This document shows positions 12,279-21,472 of a stretch of DNA of 64,000 bases, piece by piece. Source of the stretch: Periplaneta americana (taxonomy: Eukaryota; Arthropoda; Insecta; Blattodea; Blattidae). The DNA is taken from the NCBI RefSeq assembly GCF_040183065.1, contig NC_091131.1:10159300-10223299 (forward strand), given 5' to 3'. The translations under genes were made by a program, and so were the position numbers. Numbering within the stretch: position 1 is the first letter of the stretch; each line of letters starts with the position of its first letter. Below the pieces are notes generated by a model. The model was not told where the DNA came from, made no database searches, and saw only the letters and a program-made list of their open reading frames with translations.

Positions 12279-15200
12279 GGTAGCAACATTAACCAAGTGT
12301 GTTTTGTCTTGTGCACAGGTCATTCATGCAACCAACACCTGTAGGCCTCATCAACTACATCTTGCAGCACCATGCACAACACCTCAAGTTTGTCATATTT
12401 AAGACTGATAGCACAGTAGAATCTGCACAGATGGCCTGTCACATCTTGTCAAGGGTAAGTTACCTTAACAAATGAAAGTACTGAGATATCTCGCACAAAT
12501 TCTAGAAGGAATTGAGATACAGTATTAAGCACAAATTCCATTTTTTCCAGAGTCTGTTTTTATTTCATTCATAGTTAAGTAATAGAACTATCAATCAATC
12601 AAACTCTTGTATCTCCTCATGAGGAGCATAGGGCATTCACAAAGTGCCTTCATCGGACCCTATTGGTAGCCAACTTCTTCACTTCGCTCAATGTTTTCCC
12701 CTCCTTAGAAATTCCCTCCAAAATTGTTCTCTTCCATGTATCTTTTGGCCTTCCTCTTGTTCTACTACCCTGGGGGTTCCAATCCAAAGCCATTCTTTCT
12801 ACTGCTCCATCTTCTTTCCTGATTGTGTGCCCTATCCAATTCCACTTTCGTCTTTGATTTCTATTGTGATTTCTTTCTGATTTGTTATCTTCCATAGTTC
12901 TGAGTTTGTGATTATATCTGGCCATCTAATTTTTAAAATTCTTCGTAAACATCTATTAACAAATGATTGCAGTTTATTTTATTTTTTTTTATTTTACTTG
13001 TTTTCCATGTCTCACAGCCATATAATGAGACTGATTTCACTTTATTGTTAAAGATTTTAATTTTTGTAGATCTAAATATAAGATTTCCATATTGGGTACA
13101 ACTGGACAAATGCACTATTTGCATTTTTTATTCGGTTCTTTACATCCTCAAAGGCTCCACCATCCTTGTCAATTATATTACCCAAATATTTAAATTCTTG
13201 GACAGTATCAATGTTATTATTATTTATTATAACTTTATCTGTGTTTTTACTATTTAATCTCATTTCTTTAGTTTTCTTTACGTTTATTTTCATATGAGCC
13301 CCTTTCATTACTTTTAATAAAGTATTAACTTTAATCTGCATGTCACCAAAACTATGGGACAGCAAACAGATATCATCAGCGAAATCTAGATCTTCCAAGG
13401 TATCATTTAATCCCCATCTTATACCTCTTCTAACATTGCCAACAGACCTTTCCATAATAAATAGAACTATGATGAAGAACAATATTGTGCCAGTCCCTAA
13501 TTATAACATTACATTATGACTGTCATAAGTTTAGTATAGTGCTCATTTTTCCTGGTATGGATTTAAAATCACTTTATGTCTAATGCCCGCCACATCAAGA
13601 GAAGCTGGCCACAGGAACTTGAGTCAGATATTTGTAATGTAAAAGACAGTAGATTCTTTTTTCAGCCACAGCTCAAGTCAGCTGATTTATCTCCACTATA
13701 ACTGATGTTTGTGTGCAGCTGGTGAACTGTTCGCTGAAGACCCTGGCCTTGATCAGCTCTGCTCGACCTGTGTTCCTCGATGTCGACCACCAGTCTTTCA
13801 TCTCAGCCCTGACAGTGGTGTTTGACCACTCGAATACATTAAGTTCACTAGCCATTGACAACACGCCCGTGGATGACACTTCTCTGGAAGTGCTGGCCTC
13901 GTCCAACTCGAGAACTCTGGAGCTACTTCGTATGAAGAGTTGTCCGAGGGTGTCTCCTGAAGGTAAGATTCCGATGCCATGTACACAAATATAGAATTAA
14001 TTTCATCACATATTCCTTGTGGCCGACAGAATCTTACTGGTTTTGATAAACCTTTTTCTACTTTTATTATACCTGCCAATCTGTTATTTCTTTTCTACTT
14101 TTTTATTCTCAGTTTTCTTCCAATTTATTTCCTTGGGTACTCTTTCTTTCTTCTCCCATCCTTCCCTTCCCCTTCTTCCTCCTTTCTTTCATCCATTATT
14201 TCTCTTTCTTCCGTCTTTCACCCTATCTTTCTTCGTTTTCATACCATGATGATCAATCACACTTTAGAGATTCATCACACTCAATTTGTCTCGCAAATTA
14301 GTCTCTAGTGGAACAAATTAATATAATTTTTGAAAAATATTAAAGCAATGTTCTTCTTTTAGGTTCGGTTTCTCATTTTTGTAAAATGCTGAAGGAAAGC
14401 CCTTTTGTTGCTAAGAGAAGGGTCCTCATTTTTGTAAAACGTTAAAGTAAATGAACTTCTGTTGCTAAGAGAAGGATCCTCATTTTTGTAAAATGTTAAA
14501 GTAAATGCACTTCTGTTGCTAAGAGAAGGTTCCTCATTTTTTTGTAAAATGTTGAAGGACTGCACTTTTGTTGCTAAGAGAAGGTTCCTCATTTTTGTAA
14601 AATGTTGAAGGAATGCACTTCTGTTGCTAAGAGAAGGTTCCTCATTTTTGTAAAATGTTAAAGTAAATGCACTACTGTTGCTAAGAGAAGGTTCCTCATT
14701 TCTTGTAAAATGTTGAAGGACTGCACTTTTGTTGCTAAGAGAAGGTTCCTCATTTTTGTAAAATGTTGAAGGAATGCACTTCTGTTGCTAAGAGAAGGTT
14801 CCTCATTTTTGTAAAATGTTAAAGTAAATGCACTACTGTTGCTAAGAGAAGGTTCCTCATTTCTTGTAAAATGTTGAAGGAATGCCCTTTTGTTGCTAAG
14901 AGAAGGGTCCTCATTTTTGTAAAACGTTAAAGTTGCTAAGAGAAGGATCCTCATTTTTGTAAAATGTTAAAGTAAATGCACTTCTGTTGCTAAGAGAAGG
15001 TTTCTAAATTTTGTAAAATGTTGAAGGAATGCACTTTTGTTGCCAAGAGAAGGGTCCTCATTTTTGTAAAATGTTAAAGTAAATGCACTTCTGTTGCTAA
15101 GAGAAAGTTCCTCATTTTTTTGTAAAATGTTGAAGGACTGCACTTTTGTTGCTAAGAGAAGGTTCCTCAATTTTGTAAAATGTTAAAAGTAAATGCACAC

Positions 15201-18200
15201 ACTTCTGTTGCTAAAGAAGGTTCCTCATTTTTTGTAAAATGTTGAAGGACTGCACTTTTGTTGCTAAGAGAAGGTTCCTCATTTTTGTAAAATGTTAAAG
15301 TAAATGCACTTCTGTTGCTAAGAGAAGGTTGCTCATTTTTGTAAAATGTTAAAGGAATGCACTTCTGTTGCTAAGAGAAGGTTGCTCATTTTTGTAAAAT
15401 GTTCAAGTAAATGCACTTCTTTTGCGAAGAGAAGGTTGCTCATTTTTGTAAAATGTTAAAGGAATGCACTTATGTTGCTAAGAGAAGGTTCCTATTTTTG
15501 TGAAATATTAAAGTAAAGCACTTCTGTTGCTAAGAGAAGGTTCCTCATTTTTGTAAAATGTTAAAGGAATGCACTTCTGTTGCTAAGAGAAGGTTCCTCA
15601 TTTTTGTAAAATGTTAAAGTAAATGCACTTCTGTTGCTAAGAGAAGGTTCCTCATTTTTGTAAAATGTTGAGGGAATGCACTTCTGTTGCTAAGAGAAGG
15701 TTACTCATTTTTGTAAAATGTTAAAGGAATGCACTTACGTTGCTAAGAGAAGGTTCCTCATTTTTGTAAAATGTTTAAGTAAATGCACTTCTGTTGCTAA
15801 GAGAAGGTTGCTCATTTTTGTAAAATGTTAAAGGAATGCACTTCTGTTGCTAAGAGAAGGTTGCTCATTTTTGTAAAATGTTAAAGTAAATGCACTTCTT
15901 TTGCGAAGAGAAGGTTGCTCATTTTTGTAAAATGTTAAAGGAATGCACTTATGTTGCTAAGAGAAGGTTCCTATTTTTGTGAAATGTTAAAGTAAAGCAC
16001 TTCTGTTGCTAAGAGATGGTTCCTCATTTTTGTAAAATGTTAAAGGAATGCACTTCTGTTGCTAAGAGAAGGTTCCTCATTTTTTTAAAATGTTAAAGTA
16101 AATGCACTTCTGTTGCTAAGAGAAGGTTCCTATTTTTGTGAAATGTTAAAGTAAAGCACTTCTGTTGCTAAGAGAAGGTTCCTCATTTTTGTAAAATGTT
16201 AAAGGAATGCACTTCTGTTGCTAAGAGAAGGTTCCTCATTTTTGTAAAATGTTAAAGTAAATGCACTTCTGTTGCTAAGAGAAGGTTCCTCATTTTTGTA
16301 AAACGTTAAAGTAAATGAACTTCTGTTGCTAAGAGAAGGATCCTCATTTTTGTAAAATGTTAAAGTAAATGCACTTCTGTTGCTAAGAGAAGGTTCCTCA
16401 TTTTTTTGTAAAATGTTGAAGGACTGCACTTTTGTTGCTAAGAGAAGGTTCCTCATTTTTGTAAAATGTTGAAGGAATGCACTTCTGTTGCTAAGAGAAG
16501 GTTCCTCATTTTTGTAAAATGTTAAAGTAAATGCACTACTGTTGCTAAGAGAAGGTTCCTCATTTCTTGTAAAATGTTGAAGGACTGCACTTTTGTTGCT
16601 AAGAGAAGGTTCCTCATTTTTGTAAAATGTTGAAGGAATGCACTTCTGTTGCTAAGAGAAGGTTCCTCATTTTTGTAAAATGTTGAGGGAATGCACTTCT
16701 GTTGCTAAGAGAAGGTTCCTCATTTTTGTAAAATGTTAAAGGAATGCACTTACGTTGCTAAGAGAAGGTTCCTCATTTTTGTAAAATGTTTAAGTAAATG
16801 CACTTCTGTTGCTAAGAGAAAATTCCTCATTTTTGTAAAATGCTGAAGGAATGCACTTCTGTTGCTAAGAGAAGGTTGCTCATTTTTGTAAAATGTTAAA
16901 GTAAATGCACTTCTGTTGCTAAGAGAAGGTTGCTCATTTTTGTAAAATGTTAAAGGAATGCACTTCTGTTGCTAAGAGAAGGTTGCTCATTTTTGTAAAA
17001 TCTTAAAGTAAATGCACTTCTTTTGCGAAGAGAAGGTTTCTCATTTTTGTAAAATGTTAAAGGAATGCACTTATGTTGCTAAGAGAAGGTTCCTATTTTT
17101 GTGAAATGTTAAAGTAAAGCACTTCTGTTGCTAAGAGAAGGTTCCTCATTTTTGTAAAATGTTAAAGGAATGCACTTCTGTTGCTAAGAGAAGGTTCCTC
17201 ATTTTTTTTAAATGTTAAAGTAAATGCACTTCTGTTGCTAAGAGAAGGTTCCTATTTTTGTGAAATGTTAAAGTAAAGCACTTCTGTTGCTAAGAGAAGG
17301 TTCCTCATTTTTGTAAAATGTTAAAGGAATGCACTTCTGTTGCTAAGAGAAGGTTCCTCATTTTTGAAAAATGTTAAAGTAAATGCACCTCTGTTGCTAA
17401 GAGAAGGTTCCTCGTTTTTGTAAAATGTTGAGGGAATGCACTTCTGTTGCTAAGAGAAGGTTACTCATTTTTGTCAAATGTTAAAGGAATGCACTTACGT
17501 TGCTAAGAGAAGGTTCCTCATTTTTGTAAAATGTTTAAGTAAATGCACTTCTGTTGCTAAGAGAAAATTCCTCATTTTTGTAAAATGCTGAAGGAATGCA
17601 CTTCTGTTGCTAAGAGAAGGTTGCTCATTTTTGTAAAATGTTAAAGTAAATGCACTTCTGTTGCTAAGAGAAGGTTGCTCATTTTTGTAAAATGTTAAAG
17701 GAATGCACTTCTGTTGCTAAGAGGAGGTTGCTCATTTTTGTAAAATGTTCAAGTAAATGCACTTCTTTTGCGAAGAGAAGGTTGCTCATTTTTGTAAAAT
17801 GTTAAAGGAATGCACTTATGTTGCTAAGAGAAGGTTCCTATTTTTGTGAAATGTTAAAGTAAAGCACTTCTGTTGCTAAGAGAAGGTTCCTCATTTTTGT
17901 AAAATGTTAAAGGAATGCACTTCTGTTGCTAAGAGAAGGTTCATCATTTTTGTAAAATGTTAAAGTAAATGCACTTCTGTTGCTAAGAGAAGGTTCCTCA
18001 TTTTTGTAAAATGTTGAGGGAATGCACTTCTGTTGCTAAGAGAAGGTTCCTCATTTTTGTAAAATGTTAAAGGAATGCACTTACGTTGCTAAGAGAAGGT
18101 TCCTCATTTTTGTAAAATGTTTAAGTAAATGCACTTCCGTTGCTAAGAGAAAATTCCTCATTTTTGTAAAATGCTGAAGGAATGCACTTCTGTTGCTAAG

Positions 18201-21200
18201 AGAAGGTCGCTCATTTTTGTAAAATGTTAAAGTAAATGCACTTCTGTTGCTAAGAGAAGATTGCTCATTTTTGTAAAATGTTAAAGGAATGCACTTCTGT
18301 TGCTAAGAGAAGGTTGCTCATTTTTGTAAAATGTTAAAGTAAATGCACTTCTTTTGCGAAGAGAACGTTGCTCATTTTTGTAAAATGTTAAAGGAATGCA
18401 CTTATGTTGCTAAGAGAAGGTTCCTATTTTTGTGAAATGTTAATGTAAAGCACTTCTGTTGCTAAGAGAAGGTTCCTCATTTTTGTAAAATGTTAAAGGA
18501 ATGCACTTCTGTTGCTAAGAGAAGGTTCCTCATTTTTGTAAAATGTTAAAGTAAATGCACTTCTGTTGCTAAGAGAAGGTTCCTCATTTTTGTAAAATGT
18601 TGAGGGAATGCACTTCTGTTGCTAAGAGAAGGTTCCTCATTTTTGTAAAATGTTAAAGGAATGCACTTACGTTGCTAAGAGAAGGTTCCTCATTTTTGTA
18701 AAATGTTTAAGTAAATGCACTTCTGTTGCTAAGAGAAAATTCCTCATTTTTGTAAAATGCTGAAGGAATGCACTTCTGTTGCTAAGAGAAGGTTGCTCAT
18801 TTTTGTAAAATGTTAAAGTAAATGCACTTCTGTTGCTAAGAGAAGATTGCTCATTTTTGTAAAATGTTAAAGGAATGCACTTCTGTTGCTAAGAGAAGGT
18901 TGCTCATTTTTGTAAAATGTTAAAGTAAATGCACTTCTTTTGCGAAGAGAAGGTTGCTCATTTTTGTAAAATGTTAAAGGAATGCACTTATGTTGCTAAG
19001 AGAAGGTTCCTATTTTTGTGAAATGTTAAAGTAAAGCACTTCTGTTGCTAAGAGAAGGTTCCTCATTTTTGTAAAATGTTAAAGGAATGCACTTCTGTTG
19101 CTAAGAGAAGGTTCCTCATTTTTGTAAAATGTTAAAGTAATTGCACTTCTGTTGCTAAGAGAAGGTTCCTCATTTTTGTAAAATGTTGAGGGAATGCACT
19201 TCTGTTGCTAAGAGAAGGTTCCTCATTTTTGTAAAATGTTAAAGGAATGCACTTACGTTGCTAAGAGAAGGTTCCTCATTTTTGTAAAATGTTTAAGTAA
19301 ATGCACTTCTGTTGCTAAGAGAAAATTCCTCATTTTTGTAAAATGCTGAAGGAATGCACTTCTGTTGCTAAGAGAAGGTTGCTCATTTTTGTAAAATGTT
19401 AAAGTAAATGCACTTCTGTTGTAAGAGAAGGTTGCTCATTTTTGTAAAATGTTAAAGGAATGCACTTCTGTTGCTAAGAGAAGGTTGCTCATTTTTGTAA
19501 AATGTTAAAGTAAATGCACTTCTTTTGCGAAGAGAAGGTTGCTCATTTTTGTAAAATGTTAAAGGAATGCACTTCTGTTGCGAAGAGAAGGTTGCTCATT
19601 TTTGGAAAGCAGTTTGTATTTCGCAGTGTGTACAAATTGGTTCTCCTTGGAAGAGACCCATTTTCTATTTTTTTTCCTTGAATTGTCCATGTCCAGTATT
19701 TAATTCAACTGCTCATGTTAATTTTCTTCTGTCAAACTGCAGAAGAATTTTTGTGAGGGAACTCATATAAATAGACTGCCAATAAGTCACAAACACCAAA
19801 TGTAATAAAATGTTATAAAGTGTGTTTATTATTATACATTTCTGCCACAGCACTATCACTACTGCTTTCATTGTAATTTGTTATTATTGTGATCTCCATT
19901 CTCTCCTTTATCATTATGGTTCCTATGTATATTTATTTATTTAAGCTGGTAGAGATAAGGCCATCAGGCCTTCTCTTCCCATCTACCAAGGGATTACAGT
20001 TACAATATTAAGAATACAATTACAATTACCTTCTGCATAGATGACGTGTCAGTCCTCCTCGCTGAACTTCATGGCTGTTAGATATGACATTTTTTTGTCT
20101 CTCGATCAGCACACTTCTATTTTCCCATCTCCTTCCACTTGAACCCTATTTTCTTAAAATGTTTTAAACTGGCGATTTCCACTGTATGATGAGTGATTTG
20201 GCGTAGAATGGGCAAATAACTTCGAAATTGTAGAAGAAATTTTGTGCAAAAGATAAAATTTGTGAATCGTTTGTCATATCACTCATTTGTCAAACTATTT
20301 GTAGTGGTGTTTTGCCATCGATACTGACATATTATACTCATTGATATTCTTTCAACTTCATGTTATGTTTGTTCAGGCAAAATCCTCTTCACTGTTAGAT
20401 ATTTTGGTTGCCTCTGCTATTCTTTTTTTAAGTTTAAGTGTAACTCTTCTGTTCAGCTCTGATAACTTATTATTTTTTGACTAATACGTTTTATTTCTTC
20501 ATAAAATTGTACACACTGAGAATGATCTCTCTTGTTCATCCCCTTTTAGTATAATTTTTTTTTTTAAATATCGGTGGCATCTTGCTTAATAACATACACT
20601 CTGAATTCAACAAGCCTACAGGTTGACTTCTTCTAAGCAACTGAGCATACTTTTCATTAGTGTCATTGCTTCTCCTTTCCTTCACCCAATCCTGCAAAGG
20701 ACCATAACCACAAAGCACACTCTTGCTAACTTTCTCTTTCCTCACAAATGCCAAATAGATCTGCGAGACTTACATGTATTATAAACATTTCTGTTGTGAT
20801 AATATTTGTTTTATTTTTTGGAAATTTTCAGGGATCCTGGCCCTTGCAGACCACTGCCGCCACCTGCGAGAGCTGTCCCTTAGCTACACTCTCCTGAGCG
20901 ATGAACTGCTGCTTGCTTTGTCCTCAGAGGAGCACGTGCGCCTTGAGTACTTGCGCATTGATGTGTACACAGAGAAGGACATGCTTCTACAGCAGATCTC
21001 GCCACGCTGCTGGAACGCCCTCATCGAGCATTCCCCCACCATGAACCTGGTCATGTACTTCTTCGTCATCCCTGATGAGTCTTTCGAAACTCTCTTCATG
21101 TCGTACACACCCGTCACCCACCTCTACTTTGGCGACTACGTTCCGAAGAAAGTGCTGGGACGCATCGGCAATTACTGTCCACGACTCAAGGAGTTGGTTG

Positions 21201-21472
21201 TTGGGGCAAATGGCAACTCTTTCATCGATGACGAGTTACTCAGCATTGCAAAGAACTGTCCTGATCTTTCTTCTGTCGGATTAGGAGAATGCGAGGTTTC
21301 ATGCAGTGCATTCGTCAAGTTTGTTCACATTTGTGGTCCAAGACTGAAGGAGCTCTACGTAATGGAGGAGTGCTTGGTGGAGGACCCACAGTACGATTTG
21401 ACCAAGGCCTCCAAGAAAGTTTCAGAACTCATAGGACGAGAATGGACTCCAGAATTCATGCCAGTCTGGTGA
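5633..21472 (+). CDS. Fbxl3: F-box/LRR protein 3 (FBXL3), 5 coding exons
   Basis: Joined exons 5633-5737, 7707-7888, 12319-12454, 13719-13962 and 20832-21472 give 1,308 nt, 435 codons plus stop; human FBXL3 has 428. Every junction has GT/AG sites and keeps phase. Exon 1 gives a basic N-terminus (KRRRTK). Exon 2 gives the F-box (about residues 44-90, [16 protein letters not shown]) that binds SKP1. The rest is the leucine-rich-repeat region, with near-identical family blocks [47 protein letters not shown] and [12 protein letters not shown]. The protein ends MPVW; in the vertebrate family the terminal Trp inserts into the cryptochrome FAD pocket. Known role: substrate receptor of an SCF ubiquitin ligase that targets cryptochromes in the nucleus. 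A similar role here is inferred from the conserved ends and blocks. Any non-coding 5' exon was not identified. The introns are full of transposons. Confidence 0.96.
6012..6072 (-). ncRNA. Second hammerhead-like motif, Penelope-type fragment
   Basis: Minus strand in Fbxl3 intron 1: CTGAAGA, a weak stem II around CATTTATG, then GGAAAC and palindromic AAACGTTT. The flanks TTACG and CGTAA, plus TGTT and AACA, are complementary and would form stem I. It has the same layout as the motif at 0.5 kb but a different sequence, so it comes from a different subfamily. Confidence 0.4.
6191..6373 (+). pseudogene. R2-like retroelement C-terminal fragment
   Basis: Reads [17 protein letters not shown], then a stop after 60 codons. 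The same block ([17 protein letters not shown]) occurs on the opposite strand at about 6.65 kb, so two related elements lie in opposite orientation in Fbxl3 intron 1. Confidence 0.5.
6560..7150 (-). pseudogene. R2-like non-LTR endonuclease end
   Basis: On the minus strand: a CX2C zinc-binding segment ([18 protein letters not shown]), [13 protein letters not shown], then [17 protein letters not shown] and after a frameshift LDPTVRFE, resembling the restriction-like endonuclease of R2/NeSL-type elements. It ends with [17 protein letters not shown]. Broken by at least one frameshift; the RT is absent. Confidence 0.55.
7707..7888 (+). CDS. Fbxl3: Fbxl3 exon 2, F-box
   Basis: The acceptor TTTTTTACAG ends at 7706 and the donor GTGAGT starts at 7889. 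The frame is open from the first base, so the internal Met at 7725 need not be the start. It encodes the F-box: [16 protein letters not shown], then [18 protein letters not shown]. It ends two bases into a codon. Confidence 0.95.
8400..8600 (-). repeat. TTTA-rich tract and inverted non-LTR 3' end
   Basis: (TTTA)n-like sequence at 8403-8460 is followed by CTGGTGAAGTTAAGGCCATC, the inverted 3' end of the element family seen at 2.5 kb. Confidence 0.5.
8821..8902. mobile_element. 82 bp palindromic MITE flanked by TTAA
   Basis: TTAA (8817-8820) and TTAA (8903-8906) bracket two arms, CATGTTGACTGCCGCTTGA and its near reverse complement TCAAGTGGCAGTCAACGTG, which continue through GCGTATATAC/GTATATACGC. 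TTAA targets are the signature of piggyBac-type transposons. The whole element can fold into one hairpin. Confidence 0.75.
9898..10447. repeat. Three copies of a tRNA-like SINE, two as a palindrome
   Basis: Minus-oriented tRNA-like copies at about 9898-10045 and 10187-10325 share TATGCAAATCAAG and GTATAACTCCCT. A plus copy (10342-10447) starts near GAGTAGCTTAGTTGGTAGAG. The second and third form inverted arms of about 100 bp around a 20 bp spacer. A-box and B-box features (GGTAGAGCGTTG, GATTCGATGC) show tRNA ancestry; the wrong spacing and many mismatches argue against a functional tRNA. Confidence 0.7.
11062..11266. mobile_element. hAT-like MITE, about 205 bp
   Basis: The left end CAGTAGCGAAGCATGA and the right end, read inversely CAGTGGCGAAGCATCA, form a terminal inverted repeat, with GGGTAAGC also repeated inside both ends. 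hAT elements often begin CAGTGGCG. The flanking eight bases agree only partly, so the target duplication is not secure. Confidence 0.5.
11292..12270 (+). mobile_element. Internally deleted non-LTR RT element with (TTA)n tail
   Basis: The first part (11342-11701) reads [35 protein letters not shown] and [14 protein letters not shown], an RT N-terminal half. The second (11731-12168) reads [14 protein letters not shown] and a CVLC...H...C finger. The catalytic centre between them is gone. The tail is (TTA)n. The 15 bp ATTATTATGGTAGCA at 11277-11291 and 12271-12285 is the target-site duplication. Confidence 0.8.
12319..12454 (+). CDS. Fbxl3: Fbxl3 exon 3
   Basis: The acceptor TGTGCACAG ends at 12318 and the donor GTAAGT starts at 12455. 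The first base completes the split Lys codon from exon 2. Encodes [20 protein letters not shown] and [11 protein letters not shown], matching the region after the F-box in vertebrate FBXL3. A retroelement's target duplication ends 33 nt before the exon. Confidence 0.95.
12605..13485 (-). pseudogene. RTE-like reverse transcriptase fragment
   Basis: Minus strand: [20 protein letters not shown] (catalytic FADD), [35 protein letters not shown], then [20 protein letters not shown] and [13 protein letters not shown]. These blocks are in the order typical of RTE-type RTs but need frameshifts between them. Lies in Fbxl3 intron 3. Confidence 0.8.
13719..13962 (+). CDS. Fbxl3: Fbxl3 exon 4
   Basis: The acceptor GTGTGCAG ends at 13718 and the donor GTAAGA starts at 13963. 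Encodes [41 protein letters not shown] and [11 protein letters not shown], closely matching the leucine-rich region of vertebrate FBXL3. It ends one base into a Gly codon. Confidence 0.96.
14362..19606. repeat. Minisatellite, 53/54 bp unit, about 98 copies
   Basis: About 5.2 kb of head-to-tail monomers inside Fbxl3 intron 4. The unit contains GTTGCTAAGAGAAGG, CTCATTTTTGTAAAATG, then AAAGGAATGCACTT or AAAGTAAATGCACTT; these alternatives make 53 and 54 bp units. Variants such as CTTACGTTG and TTTGCGAAG recur in a fixed order. The array is clean, with no foreign insertion. Antisense open frames of 67-98 codons follow from the repeat and are not genes. Confidence 0.97.
17440..19606. repeat. 586 bp higher-order repeat within the minisatellite
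   Basis: The variant ACTTACG lies at 17493, 18079, 18665 and 19251, spaced exactly 586 bp. The variant TTTGCGAAG lies at 17767, 18353, 18939 and 19524 (586, 586, 585). 586 bp is eleven monomers. Earlier copies of both markers (15.4-17.0 kb) are irregularly spaced, so the right end was amplified most recently as 11-unit blocks. Confidence 0.9.
19925..20040 (-). repeat. Inverted non-LTR 3' end
   Basis: TATTTATTTA then AGCTGGTAGAGATAAGGCC, ATCA, GGCCTTCTCTTCCCATCTACC: the 3' hairpin of the family at 2.5 kb in reverse, with GGTAGA/TCTACC as outer stem. Lies in Fbxl3 intron 4, just right of the minisatellite. Confidence 0.5.
20832..21472 (+). CDS. Fbxl3: Fbxl3 exon 5 (last)
   Basis: The acceptor AATTTTCAG ends at 20831. 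Encodes the C-terminal half (213 residues): [74 protein letters not shown] and the C-terminal MPVW, then TGA. Codon use is GC-richer than the surrounding DNA, as expected for an old coding exon. Confidence 0.97.

Noticed and set aside
14359-16456. Antisense frames rich in [12 protein letters not shown] repeats
   Set aside because: They only reflect the 53/54 bp minisatellite; frames break wherever unit length changes.
14362-19606. CRISPR-like repeat array
   Set aside because: Monomers are contiguous without unique spacers, and the genome is eukaryotic.
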